From Nitrososphaerales archaeon (GTDB lineage: Archaea > Thermoproteota > Nitrososphaeria > Nitrososphaerales > Nitrososphaeraceae), in NCBI GenBank assembly GCA_029237525.1, contig JARBAU010000230.1, positions 27,299 to 91,298 of the forward strand: a DNA stretch of 64,000 bases, given 5' to 3'. The notes under the pieces were generated by a model. It searched no databases. It was not told the origin of the DNA and worked only from the letters and a program-made list of their open reading frames with translations. The position numbers and the translations under genes are program-made. Below are positions 19,452-28,236 of this stretch, piece by piece; the first letter of the stretch is position 1; each line of letters begins with the position of its first letter.

Positions 19452-19979
19452 ATGACAATTATCGGAAATAGTTATAGATGGCTGCATGGAAGATTTGCTA
19501 ATAGACCGACTAATTTCAGTTGGATAATTACTTCCAAGCTTGCGGGAAGCGGAATCCCAATGAGCAAGGCCCAACTTGATTGGGTTATCAAAAATGGGAT
19601 AAACGTGATTGTCACGGTCAGAGAAGTTCCTTTGCCATCAAAATGGCTAGATTACATCAGAGGTAATTCTGTTAACTATCTACACGTTAATGTAAAGGAC
19701 TACGGTGCTCCTTCCTTAGACGAATTAGATATGACTGAAGAATATATCAGACACCATATCGAAAATGGTAGGTCAGTAATGGTTCATTGCGCGGCTGGTA
19801 AAGGCAGGACGGGTACTATACTAGCATCTTATTTACTTAAAGAGGATCCGGTCTTGACAGCTCATCAAGCACTAATGAAAATACGAAAGCTGAGACCAGG
19901 TTCCGTGCAATCTGAAACCCAGGAACAGGCAGTGGAAATGTATGAAAAATTTTTGAAGAGTAAACATGGTTCTGAATAA
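19452..19979 (+). CDS. dual-specificity protein phosphatase
   Basis: A 175-aa protein with the cysteine-phosphatase signature VHCAAGKGRTGT near residue 114: the HCx5RT loop supplies the nucleophilic Cys and the phosphate-binding Arg. The upstream VTVREVPLPSKW and the general-acid Asp in VKDYGAPSLDELD fit the dual-specificity phosphatase fold. It probably dephosphorylates tyrosine or serine/threonine in proteins, or a small phosphorylated metabolite. The position just upstream of thiC may be coincidental because an independent promoter precedes thiC. Confidence 0.85.
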   Translation: MTIIGNSYRWLHGRFANRPTNFSWIITSKLAGSGIPMSKAQLDWVIKNGINVIVTVREVPLPSKWLDYIRGNSVNYLHVNVKDYGAPSLDELDMTEEYIRHHIENGRSVMVHCAAGKGRTGTILASYLLKEDPVLTAHQALMKIRKLRPGSVQSETQEQAVEMYEKFLKSKHGSE

Positions 19980-20141
19980 ATTCGATGAATCTCGCCAATT
20001 CATACCAAAGGGTACAACAATCTAAACGAATTATACATGCTGGGCAAGTACGCTTTCGAATAATTATCACTCACTGGAGTGCTAGTGGAATACAAGATAC
20101 AGTTCATGAGATAGATGGGTTCTGATAAGCCCGAGACGTAC

Positions 20142-20151
20142 TTTTTTATAC
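20142..20151 (+). promoter_or_regulatory. TATA box of thiC
   Basis: TTTTTTATAC lies 30-39 nt ahead of the ATG at 20181. With an archaeal start point about 25 nt downstream of the box, the mRNA would begin within a few nucleotides of that ATG. This leaves no room for a TPP riboswitch and argues for the ATG at 20181 over the earlier in-frame ATG at 20115. Confidence 0.55.
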
Positions 20152-20180
20152 CCATCTTTTCATATTCCAATTACATAATT

Positions 20181-21536
20181 ATGGCTACCCAAGTTACGTC
20201 AGCCAAAAGAGGAGTCGTGACTCCTGAGATGATTCAAGTCGCAAAAGATGAAGACTTGAGTGTAAATCTTCTTAAAAATGGGATATGCAACGGATCTATT
20301 ATAATTCCACATAATACGGATAGAAAACAGAATGATGTAAGACATGTTGGAATTGGGCATGGTCTAAGGACAAAAGTCAATGTGAACATTGGTACTTCAA
20401 CTTTGTATCAAAACTTGGATGAAGAAATCTCTAAAGCAAAAGTAGCTGTAAAATATGGCGGGGACACAATTATGGATCTCTCAGACGGAGGAAATCTGGA
20501 TTTTATTAGAGAAAAACTACTCGAAGCTGCGCCTATCACATTTGGCACGGTCCCAGTATACCAGGCTTATGCCCACGGAGTAGAAAAATACAAGAATCCA
20601 CTTAGTATTACTGCAGATGATTTCCTGCGTGCATTTGAGAAGCACGTTAAGGATGGAGTAGATTATACTACTATTCATTCTGGTATTACGAAGGAATTAG
20701 CACAACGAGTACTTAAGGTTCGAAGACATGGGGGAATAGTGTCAAAAGGTGGAACTATTACAGCAGCGTGGATGTTGAAATACGACAAAGAAAACCCGTT
20801 TTTTGAACACTTTGATTACATGTGCGAAATAGCAAGAAAAAATGATGTGACCTTTAGCCTAGGAGATGCACTAAGACCAGGCTCGATATTGGATTCTCAT
20901 GATGAGCTCCAAGTTGCGGAGATGATTAATGTAGCAAGGTTGGCAAAGCGGGCCCAAGAATATGATGTACAAGTAATGATCGAAGGTCCTGGACACGTAC
21001 CGTTGAATGAAGTTGCCGCAAATGTGAGACTCGCAAAATCATTGCTCGGTAATATTCCATATTATGTTCTAGGACCATTAGTCACGGATATCGCAGCAGG
21101 CTATGATCACATTGCTAGCGCAATAGGTGCTGCAATTTCTGCAGCTGAGGGGGTTGATCTTTTATGTTATTTAACTCCATCAGAACATTTGGCTCTGCCA
21201 ACTGCCGAAGAGGTCAAGGAAGGTCTGATTGCATATCGAATTGCGGGGCATGCGGGAGACCTGGTAAAGATTAGAGATAAGGCCATCAAATGGGATAGGG
21301 CAATTACAGAATCTAGGCGTACGCTAAACTGGGAAAAACAAATAGCTTTGTCCATAAACCCTGAAGAAGCAGAAAGGATTCATACGAGAAGACAGGGCCA
21401 ACACGAAGGGAATAATGTTCCTTGTACTATGTGTGGTTCCGCGTGTGTTTACATTATGTTGCCCCAACAAAGAAAGGAAATGTATCCTCATCAAGACTCT
21501 GAAAAACCTGAAAACCAGAACGTAATCGAAATGTAA
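20181..21536 (+). CDS. thiC: phosphomethylpyrimidine synthase
   Basis: A 451-aa protein from the preferred start (473 aa if 20115 is used; those 22 extra residues are not family-like and overlap the promoter). It converts aminoimidazole ribotide to hydroxymethylpyrimidine phosphate in thiamine synthesis, using radical SAM chemistry. The family landmarks are NGICNGSIIIPHN, the EGPGHVPLNEV active-site segment near residue 270, and YVLGPLVTDIAAGYDHI. The cluster-binding cysteines near the C terminus read CTMCGSAC. No other thiamine gene lies nearby. Confidence 0.95.
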   Translation: MATQVTSAKRGVVTPEMIQVAKDEDLSVNLLKNGICNGSIIIPHNTDRKQNDVRHVGIGHGLRTKVNVNIGTSTLYQNLDEEISKAKVAVKYGGDTIMDLSDGGNLDFIREKLLEAAPITFGTVPVYQAYAHGVEKYKNPLSITADDFLRAFEKHVKDGVDYTTIHSGITKELAQRVLKVRRHGGIVSKGGTITAAWMLKYDKENPFFEHFDYMCEIARKNDVTFSLGDALRPGSILDSHDELQVAEMINVARLAKRAQEYDVQVMIEGPGHVPLNEVAANVRLAKSLLGNIPYYVLGPLVTDIAAGYDHIASAIGAAISAAEGVDLLCYLTPSEHLALPTAEEVKEGLIAYRIAGHAGDLVKIRDKAIKWDRAITESRRTLNWEKQIALSINPEEAERIHTRRQGQHEGNNVPCTMCGSACVYIMLPQQRKEMYPHQDSEKPENQNVIEM

Positions 21537-21899
21537 TTGAACACTTTATCTAAGAGAATACTGAATTAAGCAGTGAAATTGTAAAGCTAGATAAAAGTAC
21601 TATAATGATAGATTTTTTCGAATTAATATTTTTCAGTTATTGTAAGTCCTATGAATTAGATATTAAGAATCATAAATCCGGTTGCAAACACGATCGTGAT
21701 TGAAGGGATTCTTGCTTATTTTATCTTCATTTTAACTGAACTTTCAGGCCTCATTGCATTGCTTCTACAATGGCCATATTCAAATTAAGTGAAATTTCAA
21801 CCATGTATGATCATATACCTCATTTAGTCCTGCTCAGGATGGCTTATATGTTAGTATGCAGTATTTATAGTGATATTTTTGGTTCAGAATAGTTTTCCC

Positions 21900-22208
21900 A
21901 TGAAGGAATGGCATGTTTTACACATGGAAAAAACAGTTGTGAAGTTTGTACGTGGATTATCGGAAAATGCTTCACTATGGGAGAAAAGACAGCATAAGAG
22001 ATATGGGACTGTTGCAAACTGCTGTCGGCAAATCGATTATGATATGAAGCATGGCGTTACACAAGATCAAGTGTTATCAATGCTTAATAAATTGCGACAC
22101 CATGATTCCTATTCTGATATTAGGGAAGTTGACGGCTTTTTGGAGAGACTAAATGAAATTGAAAAGCATTTTAGCCCTCAGAAAGAGAAAATCAATATTT
22201 GGCACTAG
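21900..22208 (+). CDS. small hypothetical protein (102 aa)
   Basis: A charged, mostly helical protein with no recognised family. A TATA-like box (GTATTTATAG, 21861-21870) lies about 30 nt upstream of the ATG at 21900, so I prefer that start to the ATG at 21870, which falls within the box. The sequence VEKHF/RLNEIEKHF near the end and the KRQHKRYGTVANCCRQ stretch suggest a compact helical bundle. It stands alone, 360 bp after thiC; the gap between them contains nothing else I can support. Confidence 0.55.
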   Translation: MKEWHVLHMEKTVVKFVRGLSENASLWEKRQHKRYGTVANCCRQIDYDMKHGVTQDQVLSMLNKLRHHDSYSDIREVDGFLERLNEIEKHFSPQKEKINIWH

Positions 22209-22307
22209 ACCGAGCCTCAATAGCCTAAGCTGTTGAAGCTAGTTACTATTATTATATGTGATCTGTAAATAACTGTCTTTTATAACTACGCTCTAATCTA
22301 GCGCGTC

Positions 22308-22565
22308 TCAAGATCTAGATTTGCTTCTCGCAAACCAGAGCTGGGTATGGCAGTTGTGAGTACTCATCTGCACTAGTATCATACCTGTGATTTTTTTTAT
22401 CTTTTGCAAAGCTTTCATATCTGCAAAAAAATCATTTGTGTTGAATATCAGAAATTCTTTATTAGTGTCTGAAATGTATTCAAAGCCACAATCTTTTGTA
22501 CAATCTAATATGTGCCATATCCACTCTTCACATTCATCTATTGCTAGCATTTTAGCTGCACACAA
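22308..22565 (-). CDS. small hypothetical protein (85 aa)
   Basis: An 85-aa frame with a cysteine-containing N-terminal part (DECEEWIWHILDCTKDCGFEYI) and an alternating helix/strand pattern. I do not recognise it. Composition is protein-like, and the frame lies opposite to a weaker plus-strand frame. It might be a small nucleotide- or metal-binding protein, but nothing proves that. Confidence 0.45.
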   Translation of the reverse strand: MCAAKMLAIDECEEWIWHILDCTKDCGFEYISDTNKEFLIFNTNDFFADMKALQKIKKITGMILVQMSTHNCHTQLWFARSKSRS

Positions 22566-22841
22566 CCTAGCCAGTACTTAACTAAGTTTATAACTAATAA
22601 GGTTATTCTCTTTCAAAGACTATTGCGAATTCCTCGGCTAGAGCTAACTTGTTGAATTGGTGCTGCGTATAGAATTGCATTTTTTAGTGAATCGAATTGA
22701 TTGATTGAACTAATTAGAGACTTGATGAGTTGTTGAAAAGAACCTGAACTAGCAGTATCGTTGATCGGTATTAACGGTTTGAAGATGATAAACCTGGCAT
22801 AACTAAAGTATAAGTATAATATTCGTTTTCTCCACTCTTAT

Positions 22842-23579
22842 TTGTTGGAACAAATTTCTAAAACCATACAGAATTTTTTCATTTATGAAATACAAAAGCG
22901 ACGGGCAACTGGGGTTGTTATTGGTGTAAGTGGAGGTGTAGATTCATCTGTTGTTGCTACTTTAGCCGTCAAGTCTCTTAGCCCTACCTCAGTTATGGGA
23001 ATTATCCTACCAGAAGAAGGAGTAACACCAAAGGAAGACGTGGAAGATGCATTGGATCTCGCTAATCAATTGTTTATACCATACAAAGTCATCGATATAA
23101 GCAAAATAAAACATGAAATGACAAAGGAGTTACCTTTAGATAAAATGGCACAAGGGAACCTCTCTGCCAGAATTCGAATGTGTATTCTATATTTCTTTGC
23201 ATCCACCAAAAAGATGCTAGTAGCAGGTACAACAGATAAGAGCGAATTAAAACTTGGCTACTATACTAAGTATGGAGATGGATCAGCTGATATTCTACCC
23301 ATCGCGGACTTGTATAAGACTCAGGTGCGGGAAATGGCTCAATATTTAGCCATTCCTGATAGAATAATTAAAAAGGACAGCAGACCAGGGTTGTGGATTG
23401 AGCATACTGCCGAAGGAGAAATTGGGTTGTCTTTTGCAGTGGCAGATGGCATTCTTAAAGATTTAGAAAATGAAAATTTCGATGGAAGCAAGTATCTTGA
23501 CAAGGACGTCAAAAGAATTCACGAACTGATGCAGAAAAATATACATAAATCGGAGATGCCAACAATTTGCAAAATTTGA
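22842..23579 (+). CDS. nadE: NH3-dependent NAD+ synthetase
   Basis: A 245-aa enzyme of the short, ammonia-using NadE type. The pyrophosphatase loop GVSGGVDSSVV near residue 29, the NLSARIRMCILYFFA helix and the TDKSELKLGYYTKYGDGSADILPI segment near residue 130 are all family landmarks. It amidates nicotinic acid adenine dinucleotide to NAD+ with ATP. There is no glutaminase domain. The frame opens with TTG at 22842. A TATA-like box (TATAAGTATAAT, 22810-22821) lies some 25-30 nt upstream, so translation probably begins at a leaderless TTG. Confidence 0.95.
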   Translation: MLEQISKTIQNFFIYEIQKRRATGVVIGVSGGVDSSVVATLAVKSLSPTSVMGIILPEEGVTPKEDVEDALDLANQLFIPYKVIDISKIKHEMTKELPLDKMAQGNLSARIRMCILYFFASTKKMLVAGTTDKSELKLGYYTKYGDGSADILPIADLYKTQVREMAQYLAIPDRIIKKDSRPGLWIEHTAEGEIGLSFAVADGILKDLENENFDGSKYLDKDVKRIHELMQKNIHKSEMPTICKI

Positions 23580-23621
23580 AAGTATATTTAATTTTTCAGT
23601 AAAGTGAGGGACCAAGGACTT

Positions 23622-24341
23622 TTACTGCTGCGTTGTTGTATTTTGAGTCTGATTATTTTCTTCTGGACTTATAGTACTAAGCCCAATCACTATACTACTT
23701 GTATTGAGAAGTATTTGCTTAACGTTAGTGGGATTATATAAGACAACATCAGTAACAATGTTCGTTGAATTCCTATTCAATGCCTGCTCAGCACCATCTT
23801 TCGGAGGTATATCAAGATAATAAAGACACATGTAGCCTGGTTTTGACATCTCTTTCAGGACATGTAGTGAAGACTGTCTAAGTACAGGGATCTTCCCTGT
23901 GTATATCTTAAGTGTGGGTTTAGATTTTGTGTCACAAGAGAGCTTTGCAGTAAGATGGCCACTAGTGATCTTGTAGGGTAGGCTATCGTAAATATGGACA
24001 TAATCTTTTGGTGGTAAGATTTGATTTGACAGTAAAATGGTGCTTGAATCTCCAATTAGATTTTTTTCATATTGGGTACTATTTTCTTTCGTATCCCCAG
24101 TAGTACTATTGTTATTATTAACCTCACCAAAAACAGACGCCATCAATGATTTCGGTGATACATATGAATCCAGAGTTGATTGACTCAACTTGTTGTTCAA
24201 TTCACCGACTGGTCCTTTCGACAAATCATTTGTCTGGCCATGAGCGGCGGCATTAAACATGACATGATAAAGTATTATAAGAAATAGGATTTGAATTATG
24301 AAAGAGATTTTCAAATAGTTGAAGTTGTTACATGAATTCAT
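23622..24341 (-). CDS. secreted or membrane-anchored protein of unknown function
   Basis: A 239-aa protein with an N-terminal hydrophobic segment (about residues 10-32) ending in an AAAHGQ-like cleavage site. The rest is an extracellular part with an Asn/Thr-rich linker and a beta-rich region (YKITSGHLTAKLSCDTKSKPTLKIYTG). Two cysteines in the mature part (SCDTK and YMCLYYLD) could form a disulfide. The C terminus is a Gln/Thr-rich tail. I recognise no family. It is convergent with nadE. Confidence 0.6.
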   Translation of the reverse strand: MNSCNNFNYLKISFIIQILFLIILYHVMFNAAAHGQTNDLSKGPVGELNNKLSQSTLDSYVSPKSLMASVFGEVNNNNSTTGDTKENSTQYEKNLIGDSSTILLSNQILPPKDYVHIYDSLPYKITSGHLTAKLSCDTKSKPTLKIYTGKIPVLRQSSLHVLKEMSKPGYMCLYYLDIPPKDGAEQALNRNSTNIVTDVVLYNPTNVKQILLNTSSIVIGLSTISPEENNQTQNTTTQQ

Positions 24342-24547
24342 CTCATTGGATAATTGTGGATCCTTTAAAAAAATAATAAGTTATTTTTTATTGATACTTC
24401 TCTCATATACTTTAAGTTACTGCAATATCTATTTAGATGACTAATACTCACTGCCCAAAATTGAATTCTTGATTCAAAGCGTACTGGCAGAACCTTCCTC
24501 CAATAATGTAAAACTGTTCTAGATTGATAGTATGTAAATTTAACCTG

Positions 24548-25159
24548 TCACTTTAATTCGTAAAGTGCTACTGATAATTTCAGAACCATTTTTTCATCGG
24601 TGTTTTCCGCTATAGGAATCAGATATTTTAGTGTCTCCTCCTTGTATCTGTTCATCTGGTATTTGTGGAATGTACTTTTAAGTGATCTGATGTTATCTAG
24701 GCGATCAGCTAGTTTTATATATCTGACTGATTTCGAGCCTTTTGCAATTCCTTGAAAATACTTCTCCAAAATGTCGTCTTTATCCTGATCCGTGTCGTGA
24801 AGAACTGGCCTAGTGACTGTAGATACTGTATTATAAACATCATCACCGAATTCTGATCTTAGTATTCCTTTACTGTCCGCCTGTTTGCTCAATTTTTTTT
24901 CCAGTATGTCGTGTAGGAGTGCAGCACAAATCAAATTCACGTCGAAAAGCTTAAGTTCTTCTGTCAAAATAAGTGCAACCCTCAAGGAATGATTGATATG
25001 CGGCTCGATTTTTCCACTATTTCGATATTGCCCAGCATGAGCTTTCATAGCCAGACTGAAAGCCTTGGTGATCTTTGTCAAATCGAATATTGAATTCTCA
25101 TACGGTTTGAGTAGAATGGAAAATCCTGATTTTGTAAACTCGTTTATATTCCATTTCAT
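24548..25159 (-). CDS. HD-domain protein resembling (p)ppGpp hydrolases
   Basis: A 203-aa protein made of one HD domain. It carries the elements AMKAHAGQYRNSGKIEPHINHSLRVALIL near residue 35 (first His and the YR/G signature) and CAALLHDILE near residue 80 (the HD pair). IKLADRLDNIRSL near residue 150 supplies the last aspartate. The order matches the hydrolase half of RelA/SpoT and the small alarmone hydrolases (Mesh1-like). By homology it would remove pyrophosphate from ppGpp-like or NADPH-like nucleotides. Whether this archaeon makes such alarmones is unknown, and no synthetase domain is seen in the window. Confidence 0.75.
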   Translation of the reverse strand: MKWNINEFTKSGFSILLKPYENSIFDLTKITKAFSLAMKAHAGQYRNSGKIEPHINHSLRVALILTEELKLFDVNLICAALLHDILEKKLSKQADSKGILRSEFGDDVYNTVSTVTRPVLHDTDQDKDDILEKYFQGIAKGSKSVRYIKLADRLDNIRSLKSTFHKYQMNRYKEETLKYLIPIAENTDEKMVLKLSVALYELK

Positions 25160-25275
25160 TCTGTTCTAAGCGTAAATAGTAGTCCTTGATATTATTCGTT
25201 ATTGGACCTATCTGCACTTGTTTTGTTCCAGCAATTTCGTGCAGGTATCGAAGTGTTGCTCTCTAATCGAGAAAG

Positions 25276-26043
25276 TCACTCTGGCTTATCGTAATTTCGA
25301 CTTTGATTTAATATCTCCGTGTAGCCATCATCAAATTCTTTTTTGACAATGTTGAACAATTTTAAAAATCGCTGATCGCTAGTTAGCATTTTGTTCAATA
25401 TCCTCAAATATTGAGTATTATTAGATGAAGTATCTGGAAGTGATTGTCTAGATTCACTATATTTGACTTCTCCCTTACTCGATATCAATGCTATCCTCAG
25501 TAACAGTATTTTTGATTGCCAGTCCAATTCGTATTCTAGCATCTTTTTTAAATCTTCAGAATTTGGAGCTTTGAAATTTTTAGAACTCTTTAATAAATTA
25601 AATAAATTCCTGCAGCATATTCTAAGATACTGAGTGATATCGTAAGATATCATAGGAAAAAATTCTCTAATACTGATGGGGTCAAAATGTGAATACAGAA
25701 GGTTTCTTAAAAGTGTGTTCTCTTGATATTTTAACAAGAGTAGATTAGAATAGTTTTGCATATTTAGGAAGACATATAACAAGCAGCAAGTAGTCAATTC
25801 ATATGAGACCCCGTCACGCAGTAGATTTCCGCTTTTCTTCTCAATAAGCCCATATTTAATTAATTTCATTAAATAAGGACCCTCATCGAAATCAAATTTG
25901 TCACGTTTAAGTTTTAAATATGAGGATATTTTTTTCTTAGAATACGATGATTTGATCACCTTGATTAGAACCACTTTTTCTCTTTCTGATAATTCGAAAG
26001 TATCACATTTCCTTATATCGGCCATAAGCGTATTGATTTCCAT
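25276..26043 (-). CDS. hypothetical protein with a predicted winged-helix N terminus
   Basis: A 255-aa, mostly helical, lysine- and leucine-rich protein. Residues 18-75 could form a helix-turn-helix (LSEREKVVLIKVIKSSYSKKKISSYLKLKRDKF then a YLMKLIKYGLIEKKSG wing). The remainder is a helical domain with no motif I recognise. It follows the HD-domain gene's direction, with a 117-bp gap between them, but an operon is not certain. Confidence 0.55.
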   Translation of the reverse strand: MEINTLMADIRKCDTFELSEREKVVLIKVIKSSYSKKKISSYLKLKRDKFDFDEGPYLMKLIKYGLIEKKSGNLLRDGVSYELTTCCLLYVFLNMQNYSNLLLLKYQENTLLRNLLYSHFDPISIREFFPMISYDITQYLRICCRNLFNLLKSSKNFKAPNSEDLKKMLEYELDWQSKILLLRIALISSKGEVKYSESRQSLPDTSSNNTQYLRILNKMLTSDQRFLKLFNIVKKEFDDGYTEILNQSRNYDKPE

Positions 26044-26333
26044 TTTCGCTTTCCTACAGGAACCTTAAGACGAACATGTTAATATTAACCACTCCGAATC
26101 TAGCAGCGCTGAGAAATTTTTAATGTGGTATTAAATGAATTCGTTTCACAGCTGAAATGGGGCAAGTGTTAGGTATTTCTAATTAGAGATACGTATCTAG
26201 ATTAGCAAATTGTCTTTTTATAAACGGCGAAATGAAGCTGTTATACTGAAGAATAAATGATGCGTTCCTTGTTTAGGTTTGACTCAATCCTGATTAGAGT
26301 TTTTACAATTGTCTTTATCCAATGCCCTATACA

Positions 26334-26340
26334 GTATAAA
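26334..26340 (+). promoter_or_regulatory. TATA box of the isochorismatase-like gene
   Basis: GTATAAA lies 27-33 nt upstream of the in-frame ATG at 26367 and directly abuts the ATG at 26340. The mRNA should start near 26362-26365, so the second ATG is the likelier start. Confidence 0.5.
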
Positions 26341-26366
26341 TGAAGGGTTTGTTATTATGCTGGTCT

Positions 26367-27029
26367 ATGAAGTTAAGGGAGTATAAGGTGAATCCAGCTT
26401 TGATCGTGATCGACGTTCAGAACGGGTTTGTAAGCAAGGGTGGATCCTACGATCTATTAAAGATGGATACCAGTAATTACAGGGCCGTTATTCCCACTAT
26501 CCGCAAGCTTATAGAAGCATGTAGATCTTCTGGTGTTCCAATATTTTATACTCAGGCAGTTCGAGAGTCATCCGGAATAGATCTACTTACAAAAACCCAT
26601 AAAATATTGCCTAGATCTAGAGAGGAAAGAATAAAAAAGCGACCTATCTGTGTCAGAGGTAGTTGGGATGCGGAAATAGTTGATGAAATCAAACCTTTAC
26701 AATCAGATCATGTTGTATTGAAAAGAAGAGATTCTGCATTTCACGACACAGAGATAGCCGTATGGCTGAGGAGTTTGAGCGTTAATACAATCATTTTTTG
26801 CGGTATAGATACATCGATTTGTGTCGAGACGTCGCTTAGGGATGCATTTAATTTAGGATATGATGTCGTCCTAATCTCAGATGCAACGGCTTCAAGTAAT
26901 GAAAAGCATTATGAATCAACTTTAGAAAATGTTAAAGGGTATTATGGGTTAGTCATGGATCTCCCAGAATTCAACAGCCACCTGAATTCAAGCATTTCCA
27001 ATTCGACTAACACTAGAAAGAGAATTTAA
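26367..27029 (+). CDS. isochorismatase-type cysteine hydrolase
   Basis: A 220-aa hydrolase from the preferred start (229 aa from 26340). The catalytic triad of the family is visible: Asp in ALIVIDVQNGF, Lys in VVLKRRDSAF and Cys in GIDTSICVETS. The GxxTxxCVxxT-type loop around the nucleophile is typical of nicotinamidase, N-carbamoylsarcosine amidase and isochorismatase alike. The two Cys/Arg-rich metal-site residues of nicotinamidase (DxHxxxH) are not obvious, so a general amidohydrolase on a small C-N substrate is the safest reading. It stands alone between a hypothetical gene and top6A. Confidence 0.8.
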   Translation: MKLREYKVNPALIVIDVQNGFVSKGGSYDLLKMDTSNYRAVIPTIRKLIEACRSSGVPIFYTQAVRESSGIDLLTKTHKILPRSREERIKKRPICVRGSWDAEIVDEIKPLQSDHVVLKRRDSAFHDTEIAVWLRSLSVNTIIFCGIDTSICVETSLRDAFNLGYDVVLISDATASSNEKHYESTLENVKGYYGLVMDLPEFNSHLNSSISNSTNTRKRI

Positions 27030-27054
27030 GACAATTTTACAAAACGTATTCAAA

Positions 27055-28161
27055 TTATATCACACCTGACTCTCGAAGTTTTTCGGGTAGGTAATTCTCT
27101 GCCAGATAGCGAAATCCATGTTTAAAAAATGCATCCAATTCGCATTTTTCTTTTCGTTGGATAAAGAGATTTAGTTCCTTCTGCCATTGCCTATCTTTAA
27201 GCCATGGCTTCTTTTTCATATCATTAGCTCGATTAAGGTCCTCCTCTGAAGCGCTTAATCTTGCCACTTCTGGGATATTATAGTCATAAATGTCTGAAAA
27301 CATCATTCCTAATACCTTCGCGTCTGGTGTGACTAGCCTCTCGCTATCATAGCTGAGTGATTCGCTTCCAATTTTGTATCTCAACGCAATTCCTAGGCCC
27401 CACGGGTCAGCATCTGCAAATATAACTACGGTTTTTTTCCATTCTTGATTAAGTGCTTTTACCATCATTCTGGTTGCACGATCAGGTTCTCCAGATCCAG
27501 TCATCAGTATTGCATTGTACTTTTGTATAAATCCGGATTTTCGAATATTGTTAAGCACAGTATCCTTTTCAACCACCATCACAAAGTCAGCCTTGACATT
27601 AACTATTTCCAAATCTCGAATGTTAGTAGGGACAAGCTGTGAAGTTGCTCTGCTTCCCAGATTGCAATCAATGAGGTCACCTCCCACTCGTAGGGTGATT
27701 GGTCCGGAAATCATTCCCTTTGGTTTGGATGTAACTGAAAATTCTTCTCTGGGAACTCCAGTTATCAATTCAACTGCCTTAATTGCATCATCTGAATTGT
27801 CTTGTGTGTTCCAGAATTTTTGCTTATTTTTTTCATCTCCTACAGTGCTAAGTGTGGCGTAGTACATACCTCTGATAGTACTCTCCATCTCTTCATCTAG
27901 AAGTTTCCTTACTGCGTTTGCCATCACGATGTATTGCGAGAATGTTGGAATCTTCTTAGTATTCTCTGGACTAATCTGGACAGTTTTATCACCAATGGTA
28001 AGCATCCTCTTATCATCAGACCAAATTGTATTATCATATCCGACTTTTGCAATGTCTAAGACAGGCAAGACCTTATCAGAAATGACATTCCTACTTATCT
28101 CAGACATCACTGATTTGATCTTTTTAATTACTTCCAGATGCCGTTTATCTCTAGTAGGCAT
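27055..28161 (-). CDS. top6A: DNA topoisomerase VI subunit A
   Basis: A 368-aa Spo11-like subunit. The winged-helix domain contains the active-site tyrosine in RGMYYATLSTVG near residue 101. The Toprim domain has its glutamate in MTGSGEPDRATR near residue 220 and the DxD pair in IFADADPWGLGI near 250. It cuts and rejoins both DNA strands, decatenating chromosomes with subunit B. The gene lies 75 bp downstream of top6B on the same strand, so the two form an operon. Confidence 0.95.
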   Translation of the reverse strand: MPTRDKRHLEVIKKIKSVMSEISRNVISDKVLPVLDIAKVGYDNTIWSDDKRMLTIGDKTVQISPENTKKIPTFSQYIVMANAVRKLLDEEMESTIRGMYYATLSTVGDEKNKQKFWNTQDNSDDAIKAVELITGVPREEFSVTSKPKGMISGPITLRVGGDLIDCNLGSRATSQLVPTNIRDLEIVNVKADFVMVVEKDTVLNNIRKSGFIQKYNAILMTGSGEPDRATRMMVKALNQEWKKTVVIFADADPWGLGIALRYKIGSESLSYDSERLVTPDAKVLGMMFSDIYDYNIPEVARLSASEEDLNRANDMKKKPWLKDRQWQKELNLFIQRKEKCELDAFFKHGFRYLAENYLPEKLRESGVI

Positions 28162-28236
28162 ATCTAGATCTAGTACTCCTGAATAGTACCTTACTTAAAT
28201 TGTATAGTATTTCCAATTCTATATGATTTGTAATTA

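Noticed and set aside
20101..20180. possible TPP riboswitch ahead of thiC
   Set aside because: The TATA box lies within 40 nt of the ATG, leaving no leader, and the conserved TPP-box bases are not present.
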